A DNA stretch of 27,059 nucleotides from Azolla pinnata (GCA_037176905.1 JBBBWG010003137.1:4865-31923), one strand, 5' to 3'. Counted from the stretch's first letter, positions 12,201 to 21,410 are shown. A program made the numbers and translations. Notes: generated from the letters alone by a model not told the origin.

Positions 12201-15200
12201 GAGCTTATACAGCTGCAGTTGTTGAATGAGATATGAAATAATCTGTTCACGATCTTCACCTTTGCTGCGTGCACACATTGTTATCATTAAATCTGCTACA
12301 GAAAAGATCGTTTCATTTGAGTTACTGTTAAGAAAACTCAAACAAGTTGCAAGCATGTTATGAAGTGGAGGAAGTTGTGGTCTAACTGCTTCAGTATCAG
12401 TGTCATTTAGCTTACAGCTAGCATCCTCGTTGACTGAATCATTCCCACCTCCTAATGATAGTGCCAATGCCCGAGCAAGTTCATCTTCTTCTTGCACAGC
12501 CTCTTCAGGATGGCCAAACAACCATTCCATGGCTAATTCAACACGATTATTTCCAACCCTCCTTAATGCTTCCTCAGCCCTGGACCTTGGAAAACCCATT
12601 TCAACTATGACTGAAATTGCAGACTCATCGGGAGGAGACGAGTGTTGCCTATCACCTGCAGCACCTACATCTACAGTCTGTTGTACTTTCATATCTGACA
12701 CACCACTGTAAATATGTTTTATGATTGAAGAAACTGACTCGATGAATGACGGGTTACATCGAGAGAACATGGGATGATTCCACAATGGAAGAACAACTTC
12801 CAAAACTTGTGCTTGAAGAGCCAACACAAAATGTTGTGGATCTTTTGGGATGGGTACAGTCCTTCCATTGACCTGCTGTACCAAAAGTGTGGAAGCAGGT
12901 ACCAAAAATATAGAAGAGGTGACTAGATATTCCATCAGCTTCGTATAATTCTTTAAAGTGTCTAGAAGCCACGATTCCCCACGTGCTTCATCTCCTTCCT
13001 TAGCTTGCATATTGCCTGTTTCAGTTTCCATAGGCAAAGCTGTCCAAAGAAGCTGACTTGTTGCTTCAAAAGTGGTTAATAGTTGTTTCAGTGTACCATG
13101 TGCATACAGACAATTGACCATAAGAGTATTGCAGCTTCTCTTCTTACTGTCAATGACTACAGCTGTTATATCATTAATTACTTTGCCTAGATACCTACAT
13201 TTGACAGATATGGCAGACTCTGATGATGAGGATGATGATGATGAATCTAGCATCCCATTGAATTCAAGATTCTTGAGGAAAAGGCAAGCCAAAGAAGAGG
13301 CAGTAGCCTTTGCTGCTGGACTAGCTGTTACAGCATCATCACGATGGCGTGAAGGTGTAGTCATGGCCTTGCTTAGTGCAGCATATAGCTCTCTTGCTGC
13401 AGCTGCAAGCCGTGTCATCATCTCAGCATGCAGTGTTTCTGAAGACTTGAGTTTAGGAGCATCCTCAGGCAAGATAGCCTGTAGTGAGTTACCATTGGAC
13501 CCTCCATCACCACGAACCGTACGATTATTTGCCAGCCGATAAGCATGATTCAGCAGAAGTTCAGTTCCCATGGTCTCTCTTCGAGGGCGCCGACCATGTG
13601 GCTCTGTGGATAACAAAGGAATTGCATCAGACTCAAAACCCCATCGACTTCGAGAGCTTCCTGTGCTCAAATACCGAAGTACAGGACCTGATTCCGGTTC
13701 ATCTTCATTTTCGGTCACTTCTGCATCAACCTCTACAGTTACGCTCTCCTTATTCACAGACTCTTCCTCTGCCTTTGATTCAATCTCCTTCTCTTCTACA
13801 AGAGAGATCTGCCACAGAGCCCATCTATGGACACTCCCTATATCATCAAAAAATTCAGTACCTCCACTGTTGATTTCTGTCATCATAAGAGTTATACTTC
13901 GCACAAGGAAAGTTAACAAAGACAGAAAACTTTCTGCTGCAGAAAGATTTTTCAGAACCTTGCCACGTAACTCTGCCTCTACATCTGAGAAATTCATACA
14001 TACTACGGAGCTAGCTGTGATTCTCATATGCTCCTTAATTGCTTTAAAAGCTGCTTTAGCAAGAGTACTGCCATGTTGATATGAGAAACTTCTGAAAGTC
14101 AAAAATAGGTTATATGCAGTTGAAGTTCCTCCAAACGAAATAGGAAGCTTTGGAAGGATATAAAGCTTAAGAAGTTCTTCAATTCCTTTCTTTTCGATAA
14201 ATGCTCTGCAAGTATCTGCAGTCTGAAACATGGTCTCTAGCATTTGTATCATGTTATTTATGCATTCAAGAAGAAAAGTCTCTGAAAGTGCATCATCCCC
14301 AGCTTCAATTTGAGGTGATCTAATTTCTTCTCTAAGAACAGCTATTTGTTGATCTGAATCCATATCCATGGGAGTAGGTACATCCAACTCTTCCCCCTCA
14401 GATATATCACCACCTCCCATAACTCTAATCCTCTTGAGTATATTGATGCAGACATCTACTCCTGCATCTAGCAAAGGGGGTGCATGACGCATGAGTTCAT
14501 CTAGCCCAGACGCTATGGCTGCTGGTGTATCCCCACTCAGAGCCTTCAGATAAAACTTACTCGTGAAGATCTTCACAAAGCACCCCAATGCTTTAGAATC
14601 AAGTACTTTTTGCATGCCAATATTATTAAGACACAATGCCTCTAATGCATGGGGTATGCATCCCACAACATCTGAAGAAGGTAAAACTTCAGCAGTAATA
14701 GAATCTAGAAAAGCAGCTGGCAAACCAGCAGCATCAAGTGTTGGAAAGCATGTAGGATCTTTGTTTATGAGATCACTCATTACAGAGGCAGCTAAAGAGA
14801 ATACACCACCTCCAAATTCCTTGGCATGTCCAAAGATAGTGCATAAACAGGCAGGGAGAGCACTTTCCTCTATTACTTGTAATCTTGATGTATTACCAGA
14901 AGCATAACATCCCAGTGCAATTGTGCGGAGCAAGGCCTTGAGCAAGAGGCGAAGACGGTAAGGAATAAAAATCTCACCCTTATCAGACACATGAATAGTG
15001 CTACTTTCACCTATATTACTCTTGCCCCTGTCTGTAACTTCCATATCCCTATTCTCATCTTTAACTTGACGTCCAACATGAGTTACCTCAAACTGTAGCC
15101 TCATTATAGTGTCATCTAGGCCACCTAAGTCTCTGAATAAAGTTCCTGCTGAATGACTGTAATCCATCAAAGCTTCAAGTATATGTACTGCAGATATCAC

Positions 15201-18061
15201 AAGATCAATATGCTGCGGATTTGTGTCTTTTAGAAGAGGTAATAAAGTGGATATGAGACCTGCTTCCCTTAGTGCTGCACAACCAGCGGATGAAGAAACC
15301 AGGACAGTTACTAGAAAAAGAATAGCTTCTGCAAATGATATAGAACATGTGGTTGAAACTGCTTTCTGCACAAGGCTTGGTAATATACCCCTATGGCCAC
15401 CAGCACTAACAACATTCAACACATTCGATTGGCGAGGGCGATCTTGAGCTTGAGCAGCCAAGGCTCGAATAGCATAAACCCTAATATCCTCTGGAACTTC
15501 ATCTCCACACTGCAGAAGTGATACCAACTCATTCACAAATTCGGGCTCATTCACAAAAAAAGCTGTTAAGTCCTCATGATCTGGGTTAGACTGCAAGAGA
15601 GTAGCAAATGCAAGTAGTCTAATGCAAATGAACTGCCTTCGATTTTCTAGAGAGTGAAATGCCCGTGCAAATCTCAATCGAGTGAATAAAGAGAACCTCA
15701 GCTTTGCAGGGACATGATATTGTTCTACAAGCTGCTTGAAAAGTAAGAGGTCATATTCTGGCCTCAAATGTACATCTGGAATGTGTATGACTCTCAACCC
15801 TGGAATATGTACTGTTTCAGAATCAGAACCTGCTCTTGATGGGTTATCTTCATAGAACTCATAGTGAATGGCAGAAGCCAGCTTAGAAGCATCAGTATCA
15901 CAACCACCTTCAATTGCACATGCTAGCAGTCCAAGTCCTTCTTCCTTCCCCCCCCATCCCTGAGATAAAGAGAATAGGTGGCCATTAAAGACTGAATCGC
16001 CATGCCATCGCACAGATTTAGTGGATTGAGCAGGCCTTTTTACAAGTGCAGCTAATGTCTGCAATGTAGAACTCACAATCCCAGCATTTGTTGAAGCAAG
16101 CAACAACAAAAGACTCTGCAAAATGGCCTTAAAATATCAGATATAGACTACCAGACGGAAATGCAAGAATTGCATTTTAAAGGAACACTTGACCATAACC
16201 ATCCATACAGATCACAAACGAACACAGAATCGGAACTGATTTCTTCTTCTACATGCAATAAGGGATTTGATGTTGCACAAGCTTGGGCCTCACTAAATTG
16301 CAATTAAATTCACAGAGATCTTATTCTAGTTCTACTTAGCAAGTATAACTCTCTCAAAGGTATTCAGCTAACTTATCTTCCATGTATCGACAATGACCAG
16401 CTATACAGGATAACAAATTTATTATTATCATATCACACAACAATATGGATTTATGTACCTCATGTGACTTGTAAAGGTATTTGTTTGCACATTTTTCAAA
16501 GATAATCCGGGATACTCTCAGAATTTCTGAAAGAGCCCCCTCCGGTAGCTCCTCCTGGTAGTCTAGAAAGCCATCCTCCAGTCGCAAGTCTTTCCTTGTC
16601 TTGACATACTTCTCAAAGAAGAGGTCAAAGTGACGAAAAAGATCTTCCCAATGATGATAATCTCCCTAAGATAGATCAAACCATTTTTAGCCACAATTTG
16701 ATGCTTAGCCATCACAAGACAGTATCTATTGAACGGATGATACCTTTTCATAAGTCCACGAGAAACCAGAGAGTGGCTCTTGGATATTCTCTAGGGGGAC
16801 ACTTGTGACACTAGAAATGAAATGTTTGACATTTTCTGGCTGTAACAGGAATGAAACATAAATTCATAATGCCGTCTCTGCTAATTGCAAAGTACATATA
16901 CGCATAATCAACCATCATAATGATGAACTTCAGGATGCATAATTGAACCAATTCCCAGCTCAAAAGGACAAATGACGATACATCTTACACTAACAAGCTG
17001 GCTTGCACCACAAATCTAGCATCAATCAGCCCTCAATTATTGATGGCTTTAATATTATGGGTTTACAGCACAATAAGAAGGATATAGCATAAAACATATA
17101 AGTCAATCTTTTGAAATTCCAACAACATAGCAGCCAAATCCTTTTTTCCATGAATTATCATAATTACCTTCTGTAATTTAAAAAAGATGACACATTGATG
17201 GATTAAGACGCATTAACAAATTTCCTGGCATGCAAGTGAAGATAAAATAGTCATAACTTTCAAACTGAACCATTTTCAGATGTGTATTATCAATTATGCC
17301 CACCTTAGAAATGTCATCCGTGTCTAAAGATTGTCTTTTGAAAAAACAACTGTTGCCCAGCAAATGATACAAATTAAGCCCTACCTCCGTAGCCAAATGA
17401 CAAGATTTTCAGCACCTCGACATACTTCTTTACATGCCGTGAGACTTATACATAAACCTTCCAAAGGGAGACATGATCTCACCTTACAAAGGACAATTGA
17501 CAATAGTTCAACTTAACTTACAAACGCCAACGAATAATAATTAACCTTAGCCTACATACATCAAAGGATGACAGATTTTGACACTGCACATTTTTTCTAG
17601 TCAAGAATGGCGTCAAAGTGCAATAAAAAACAGATTTTAGTTCCCTTATCCGATCAATGATAATATATTTCAACACATTACCGAAATTTCTTGTACATCC
17701 TGATCAAAAGCTTAAAGATGACAACTTTCCATGTTTAAACTGAACAATTAAACTGTAGAAATCCGTTCTAGCGGCCAAATGATTTAGGATTTCATAACCA
17801 TATGATCCCTCCCATGACATCAAAGCCACAAGGTACCCTTTCAAATTAAGCAATATATCATGGAAATCATTCGTTCTTCCTTGTCCTTCTAAAAAGCAGG
17901 ATGGCAGATTTCGACACAAGGAAGAACCGGTCCATCCTTCTATAGTATGAATGCTAACCGCTCTCAAGTTCCTTAATCAAAATGAAGCAAAATAGCGATA
18001 GGAAAGGGGAAAGGAAAGCTGGACTTACCACCTCAACAATTCGTTTCTTTCGAGGTTTCAT
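3296..18061 (-). CDS. UPL1: UPL1/UPL2-type giant HECT E3 ubiquitin-protein ligase, complete, 15 coding exons
   Basis: HECT E3 ligase that takes ubiquitin from an E2 onto its own cysteine and passes it to substrates. The coding exons, in transcript order on the minus strand, are 18061-18029, 16839-16744, 16665-16459, 16115-8205, 8121-7774, 7671-7461, 7385-7093, 6795-6494, 6407-5282, 5196-5050, 4979-4899, 4292-4067, 3973-3834, 3656-3550 and 3398-3296. All junctions are GT-AG and phases agree; the sum is 11331 nt, 3776 residues plus TGA. The protein starts [11 protein letters not shown] and ends EGFGFG, as family members do. Order: DUF908/DUF913 armadillo-like N-terminus, UBA near 1276-1315, UIM near 1321-1337, Lys/Glu tract near 1695-1735, acidic tract near 2106-2246, DUF4414 repeats near 2650-2785, HECT 3419-3776. 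Arabidopsis UPL1/2 are similar in size, about 3660-3680 residues. No internal stop or frameshift is seen. UPL1 versus UPL2 naming is not resolvable here. The exon model is inferred without transcript data. Confidence 0.96.
3672..3731. repeat. 31-bp-period direct repeat in UPL intron 13
   Basis: TTTATGACTCATGTTTCT occurs at 3674 and again at 3705, followed by AGTACAAAA and GGCACAAAA respectively. This is a recent tandem duplication just upstream (in gene sense) of the intron 13 acceptor at 3657. The copies contain the AP-1/GCN4-like TGACTCA, probably by chance. Confidence 0.8.
4293..4898 (-). other. UPL intron 11 (606 nt)
   Basis: Lies between the ILYEITE and [10 protein letters not shown] exons, inside the HECT domain coding region, with donor GTATGT and acceptor TTGCAG. 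Content is AT-rich and unremarkable. The internal 79-codon minus-strand frame at 4503-4742 has no family resemblance and is treated as chance. Confidence 0.85.
8205..16115 (-). CDS. UPL1: UPL exon 4, 7911-nt exon carrying DUF908/DUF913, UBA, UIM and most of DUF4414
   Basis: This single uninterrupted exon encodes residues 113-2749, about 70 percent of the protein. It begins after acceptor TTTTGCAG with SLLLLLAST, continuing the preceding exon's [10 protein letters not shown]. It ends at AELREE before donor GTATCA. Recognisable family blocks are [57 protein letters not shown] [14 protein letters not shown] and [15 protein letters not shown]. The frame stays open through simple-sequence stretches (acidic and Lys/Glu-rich), so the exon is under coding constraint. 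An opposite-strand Ser-rich frame at 9703-10131 is only the shadow of the acidic tract. Confidence 0.96.
8230..8520 (-). other. UPL1: DUF4414 / tandem LP-type ubiquitin-binding-like motifs of UPL
   Basis: Tandem short motifs are visible: [17 protein letters not shown], then [17 protein letters not shown], then a looser [17 protein letters not shown] that is interrupted by intron 4. A fourth, [17 protein letters not shown], opens exon 5. The recurring pattern is D-x-x-F-L-x-x-L-P with a following helix. This is the DUF4414 region shared with HUWE1-like ligases, where similar LP motifs are reported as ubiquitin-binding; function here is inferred. Confidence 0.85.
12440..12635 (-). other. UPL1: UBA domain and ubiquitin-interacting motif coding segment of UPL
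   Basis: Residues about 1274-1337 of the ligase. [20 protein letters not shown] carries the MGF loop typical of UBA domains. It is followed by [18 protein letters not shown] and then the UIM-like [16 protein letters not shown], with the acidic start, central Ala and conserved Ser of UIMs. Both modules bind ubiquitin in other proteins; here that is inferred from the motifs. Position and order match UPL1/2 of Arabidopsis. Confidence 0.93.
16840..18028 (-). other. UPL intron 1 (1189 nt), largest intron
   Basis: Runs from donor GTAAGTCC directly after the 11-codon first coding exon to acceptor TGTTACAG before [10 protein letters not shown]. It is AT-rich. I see no additional exon, RNA gene or element inside. 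A minus-strand 87-codon frame at 17704-17967 starts inside the intron, has no recognisable features and is probably chance. Confidence 0.85.
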
Positions 18062-18090
18062 GACCAGAGGATTTTTCTCCTGTTTCTCTG

Positions 18091-18156
18091 CCGAGCAATC
18101 AATCAAATCTTCATCAGCCAATTTTCTCCTGCACGCGGTGCCGATTGATTGCTCGG
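18091..18156. repeat. 14-bp perfect inverted repeat in the UPL leader
   Basis: CCGAGCAATCAATC at 18091-18104 is the exact reverse complement of GATTGATTGCTCGG at 18143-18156, with a 38-nt loop. The distal arm lies inside the candidate leader intron, next to and slightly overlapping the C18 run. The other arm lies in the following exon, 30 nt before the start codon. The predicted acceptor (18129-18130) sits in the loop. Confidence 0.85.
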
Positions 18157-18198
18157 GGGGGGGGGGGGGGGGAAAGCAGGTGAGGAGGTGACGTTTAC
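18129..18198 (-). other. candidate 70-nt 5'UTR intron of UPL
   Basis: Donor GTAAAC at 18198 follows GGAGAAG. The acceptor TGCAG ends at 18129 and is preceded, some 25 nt upstream, by CCCACCTGC-like and poly-C pyrimidines including C18. If it is not spliced, the leader simply keeps the C tract. Length and signals fit a minimal plant intron, but no transcript evidence is available. Confidence 0.4.
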
Positions 18199-18422
18199 CT
18201 TCTCCCGAGGCAAAAAAGTGCAAGGGCGGGTGATGGGAAGAAGGAACGGGAGCTGGAAACCCTAACACCGGCAGAGACAGAGGCGGAGAACGAAGGGAAG
18301 AGGGGGTGAGGTGGGGTTTTCTGAGTGAGATCGCGACGGAATGAAGAAGAAGAAGAAGAAGAATTGTGAGGGTTTGAAGTGGAGAAGAAAAAAAAGAAAA
18401 AAAAAAGAAAAAAAAGCCTGCA

Positions 18423-18430
18423 TTTTTATA
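18423..18430 (-). promoter_or_regulatory. TATA box of the UPL gene
   Basis: On the minus strand this reads TATAAAAA. It lies just upstream of a long pyrimidine stretch (CT-rich on the gene strand, 18340-18417), which is typical of plant transcription start regions. A start about 30 nt downstream (near 18395) would give a leader of about 330 nt before the ATG at 18061, or about 260 nt if the proposed 70-nt leader intron is removed. Inferred from sequence only. Confidence 0.5.
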
Positions 18431-18760
18431 CGTGCATAAATATACACGTATGCGAACATAAGCCGTACGTACATACATGTACGTATACGGATACGGATCG
18501 CATACGTATTGCCTTCTTCTTCCGCTTTAGATGTATGCATGCACGGATACAATCCAGGTCCATACGGCGCGCATACATGTATGTACGTGCACGAATGTAC
18601 ACATACGCGAGTATCGAGTTGTACGCTCGTCGTAGAGCTGCGTATACATACAGATACGTATGCATGCGATCTATGCACAGATGTAAGGGTTTGTAGATGT
18701 AGTTGCAGATGTAGATGCGAGCACAAGTACATCTGCATGTGTATATGCACATGGACCTGG
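18430..18760. promoter_or_regulatory. UPL upstream region: ACGT-rich alternating purine/pyrimidine DNA
   Basis: Seven ACGT cores lie at 18430, 18446, 18467, 18481, 18504, 18585 and 18656, set in long stretches of CATACGTATGCA-like alternating purine/pyrimidine sequence. An AGATGT-rich segment follows at 18675-18725. ACGT cores are bZIP/ABRE-type sites in plants, but here they may just come from a decayed TACATA/TACGTA simple repeat. It sits directly upstream of the predicted TATA box. Confidence 0.5.
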
Positions 18761-18879
18761 AATGTATTGTTTCTGTAGATAATGAATGGCCAAGGAGTGT
18801 GTGTGACCCCACTCTTGTGCGAAGAGTCGGGCAGAATAAAAGAGTGTGAAGTCGGGCATTCTGAGCTCGATTTGCAAGC

Positions 18880-20220
18880 CCATGTCATGGAATATGGAGC
18901 ACGAACAATGGGGCTATGAGCGACGAGGTTGTAGCAGCAGAGCTAGGAGATAATGAGGCTACGAACTCAAGAAGCTATCCCTTGACAAGGATCAAGGAGA
19001 TAGCAAATATTTATAGCTGAGGAGACGACGATATATTAGAACTTTTTAGAGAGTTACTTAGTCTATCAGACATAATATGTATATATAACTGGAAAGGAGA
19101 TGCGAAAGTGAATCAGGTGATGGAAGCGGAGAAAACTGGAAAGTGCTTGTTATATCGCAGCCTCAAGATTCCGTGTGATGCCCCACCTATCAACATCATT
19201 TTTTCACTTGATTTGCCATATATGTGGTGCCAAGCCAAGCTCATGTTTGAACCGACATCTCTTTATCCTCGAATGTGAGCAAAAGTCAATAGTATAAAAG
19301 ATGGAAGGAAAACTCGTCAGATGGCTCGCGAGTCTTCTTTGACTGTAGCTTGTCAAACAAACTACTACAGCACGAAGATCACTTGAGAGGGAGGCAAGTT
19401 TTAGAGTATTCGCGCTCTGGCCCATGAACTCGCACCTCATCTTCCGAGTTGAAAGGGCTACTCTCGAGCAGTGGATTCCTCAGCACAAGCAGTATAAACT
19501 GTAGAACCAATCTTGTTCAAGTATAGTCATGAAATGGATGCTCTGGTCTCTGTTTATTTGGATCTTACACTTCGTTCGGCTTTCTTACATGGGACAATGA
19601 CAAACCTCACAACATTTTCTGCAAGCACACTCTTTGCTAGCTCATCGAAGTTTTGTGCCGCAAAAATGTCAAGAGCAGTGGTCCAAGTATATGAGATCGT
19701 AGTTTAGATGTGAATTCTTGGTTGGAGTGGAGTCTGATAGTCGTCAAGAAATTCTTGTATCCACGGGTAGGGTTAGAAACGAGTCTTTCACATCATTATG
19801 TGATCAATGCTCAAATAAGTCCATTAATGTCCCATGTTATCCAAAGGAAACTTTCAAGTTGTAGATATGAAATATGAACCGACTTCCTTGACATAATTCT
19901 TCAATCTTGTTTATTGTTGTTCTTGTGACATGTTTGTGTCACTGAAACTCGTTTCAAAATGACATGATAAATGTGTTGAAGTGTTCCAACGAATGAGATT
20001 GATTTTGTGCTACCAATGGTGTCCTTGTTATCTTTGTTCAGTCCCATGATCAGTCATGGCCATGTTAGCAACATGTCTGCACCCTAGACATAGAATATAA
20101 AGCTTAGAAAGATGACCAAATTATATGCCCAATTTGTGACAGCATCGAAGAATGCGCTCCGACACATTGGAACCAACTTGTTAAAATTCTACTCGTTTAC
20201 CCACTTTCATTCATGCGGAA
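18880..20220. other. intergenic region, no recognisable gene
   Basis: About 1.3 kb of moderately AT-rich DNA between the divergent UPL and microprotein promoters. Reading frames are short (78 codons or fewer). One plus-strand frame at 19513-19707 has a stretch LDLTLRSAFLHGTM that faintly resembles the copia reverse-transcriptase DVKSAFLHG motif, which is too little to call an element. No LTRs or terminal inverted repeats are seen. Confidence 0.6.
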
Positions 20221-20237
20221 AAGGAAGAAGGTGTTTG

Positions 20238-20334
20238 GAAGACTCTAGAAGCTCCCAGAAGGTGACCCAAGAGGAAATTGGAACCTTCTAGAACAAACGA
20301 AACGGGAAAGTTTTGGAAAGTAACACATATATAA
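20238..20334 (+). promoter_or_regulatory. heat-shock-element-like promoter with TATA box
   Basis: Five alternating units at exact 5-bp spacing lie at 20238-20260: GAA, CTC, GAA, TCC, GAA (two TTC units imperfect). A perfect trimer GAAccTTCtaGAA lies at 20281-20293, and a TATATAA box at 20328-20334, 35 bp beyond. This arrangement is that of plant HSF-driven promoters. A start near 20360 is inferred. The first good plus-strand gene downstream is the microprotein at 20984. Confidence 0.55.
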
Positions 20335-20469
20335 GAAGCATTGATCAACTCAGAAAAGCGACGAAACAAACACGTACCAAAAAACCTCACTGACTGTATT
20401 ACATTGTGATTGCTCTTGGGTACACAATAGTTCGTAGCTGCATTTTGCGACCACTCATGATTGCTGCCA

Positions 20470-20950
20470 CCAATCGCGCCTAATCAAAGCTTGGTTGCTA
20501 ATCACCTTAATCAACACCAACTACTGTTAAGTATCCTTCTCAATCACATGCTAACCCCACCCTCTAATAGTCACCAAATCAACATCAATCTCCCTCCACC
20601 ACACTCCTCCCAACTGATCACACTCCTGCTCGACTACAAATCACACCCTCTAATAATCGCTTAACCAATACAAACCTCACTAAACAACTAATTTGGCTCT
20701 CTAATCAGCCTCCGTAGTTGGCCCCACTTGTCGAAAACCCTTATCAATCCCACTCTCTAATCACTCTACGCAACATCGTCTCTAATCACTCTACGCAACA
20801 TCGCCGCTAACCTAGCTGCTGCTAATCATACCCTAATCGACCCCTAACTTATCACTAATCAGACCCACTAATCAGTCCTCACAAATTGCCTTAAGTAATC
20901 AAATCGCCCACCAAATCGCCCACCAAATCCTTCTTCTGCTTTCGTCTCTC
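20470..20950 (+). promoter_or_regulatory. long G-poor, CTAATC-rich leader or leader intron
   Basis: Nine exact CTAATC hexamers lie at 20480, 20498, 20701, 20757, 20782, 20822, 20833, 20855 and 20868, with several CTAATA variants between. The plus strand is strongly G-poor. TCTCTCAG|GAG at about 20945-20954 is a good splice acceptor, so part of it may be a 5'UTR intron; no donor stands out. A 67-codon frame at 20461-20664 is open, probably because of composition. Confidence 0.4.
20754..20803. repeat. 25-bp perfect tandem duplication
   Basis: Two identical 25-nt copies (20754-20778 and 20779-20803), each starting TCTCTAATCACTC and ending CAACATCG. A second small tandem, AAATCGCCCACC twice, lies at 20901-20924. 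Confidence 0.95.
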
Positions 20951-20983
20951 AGGAGTCGGTCAGCTCTCCGGATCCGGAACGCC

Positions 20984-21220
20984 ATGGCCGGCATCCCTCT
21001 GTGCATCCCCGTGTGCATCGAGTGCGGAACTCACGACAACCCCTGTCGCTGCAAGATCGTAGGTCCCACGCTCGGATTCGTCGCCTTCTGCGTTTCTGCC
21101 ATCGTCGAGTGGCCGATCGGAGCCATAGTCTGGTGCTTCAACCACAAGAAAGGGGCAGAAATCATGGGGCATCCCGTCACTGTGGTTCAACCATCCGTAT
21201 CTTCCTGCATACCTTTCTGA
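20984..21220 (+). CDS. small Cys-rich membrane protein, 78 residues
   Basis: Starts in strong context (GCCATGGCC) with MAGIPLCIPVCIECGTH, followed by NPCRCKIVGPT. The N-terminus has C-x-x-C and C-x-C pairs that could bind metal. A hydrophobic stretch at about residues 29-52 (GFVAFCVSAIVEWPIGAIVW) could cross or enter a membrane, and a basic HKK follows. It ends with a short tail PSVSSCIPF. From memory, short plant proteins of this layout exist without known function; I cannot give a family name. The overlapping minus-strand 90-codon frame is a shadow. Upstream lie a CTAATC-rich leader and, 650 nt away, heat-shock-type elements, so it may be heat-induced (inference). Confidence 0.72.
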   Translation: MAGIPLCIPVCIECGTHDNPCRCKIVGPTLGFVAFCVSAIVEWPIGAIVWCFNHKKGAEIMGHPVTVVQPSVSSCIPF

Positions 21221-21410
21221 TCCAAGCCACATACATTCTTCTGCTCTTCATTTTAGGGTTTCTAGCACCGACAGAGAAGAGGTTTGTTTCTCCTTCTCGC
21301 CGTGATCATAGTTCTTTCCTTGATGTAGACCTGTTCCTTGTACATATAAACATGTAATGTATGTATCTGCTCAAAATTTCAGCGTAAATCTCGATTATGT
21401 TGTTCAGATA
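21221..21410 (+). other. probable 3'UTR of the small membrane protein gene
   Basis: T-rich sequence after the TGA, with TGTAATGTATGTAT near 21354, a plausible plant far-upstream polyadenylation element. No canonical AATAAA is seen. Confidence 0.35.

Larger units (their letters stand above)
18062..18395 (-). promoter_or_regulatory. 5' leader of the UPL gene with candidate 70-nt intron, C18 tract and short uORF
   Basis: On the gene strand the leader begins CT-rich, has a CTT repeat (18344-18361) and a TTAGGGTTT telo-box (18257-18265). It then shows donor GAAG|GTAAAC (intron start 18198) and acceptor GTGCAG|GAGAAA (intron end 18129), a 70-nt intron at the plant lower size limit. A run of 18 C (18155-18172) lies inside it. 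An upstream ATG (18114) opens a 3-codon uORF, M-K-I-stop, ending at 18103, 41 nt before the main start. Splicing is predicted, not shown. Confidence 0.5.

Noticed and set aside
17954..18478. Minus-strand 174-codon frame that includes the UPL start in frame
   Set aside because: Only [11 protein letters not shown] belongs to UPL; the upstream part is leader with a poly-C/Pro run, and the downstream part is intron 1 after a perfect GTAAGT donor.
18262..18888. Minus-strand 208-codon frame over the UPL promoter and leader
   Set aside because: Its content follows the TACATA/TACGTA repeats and the pyrimidine-rich leader; it runs through the TATA box and start region of UPL.
20960..21232. Minus-strand 90-codon frame
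   Set aside because: Antisense of the small membrane protein, whose plus-strand start context and Cys/hydrophobic layout are more convincing.
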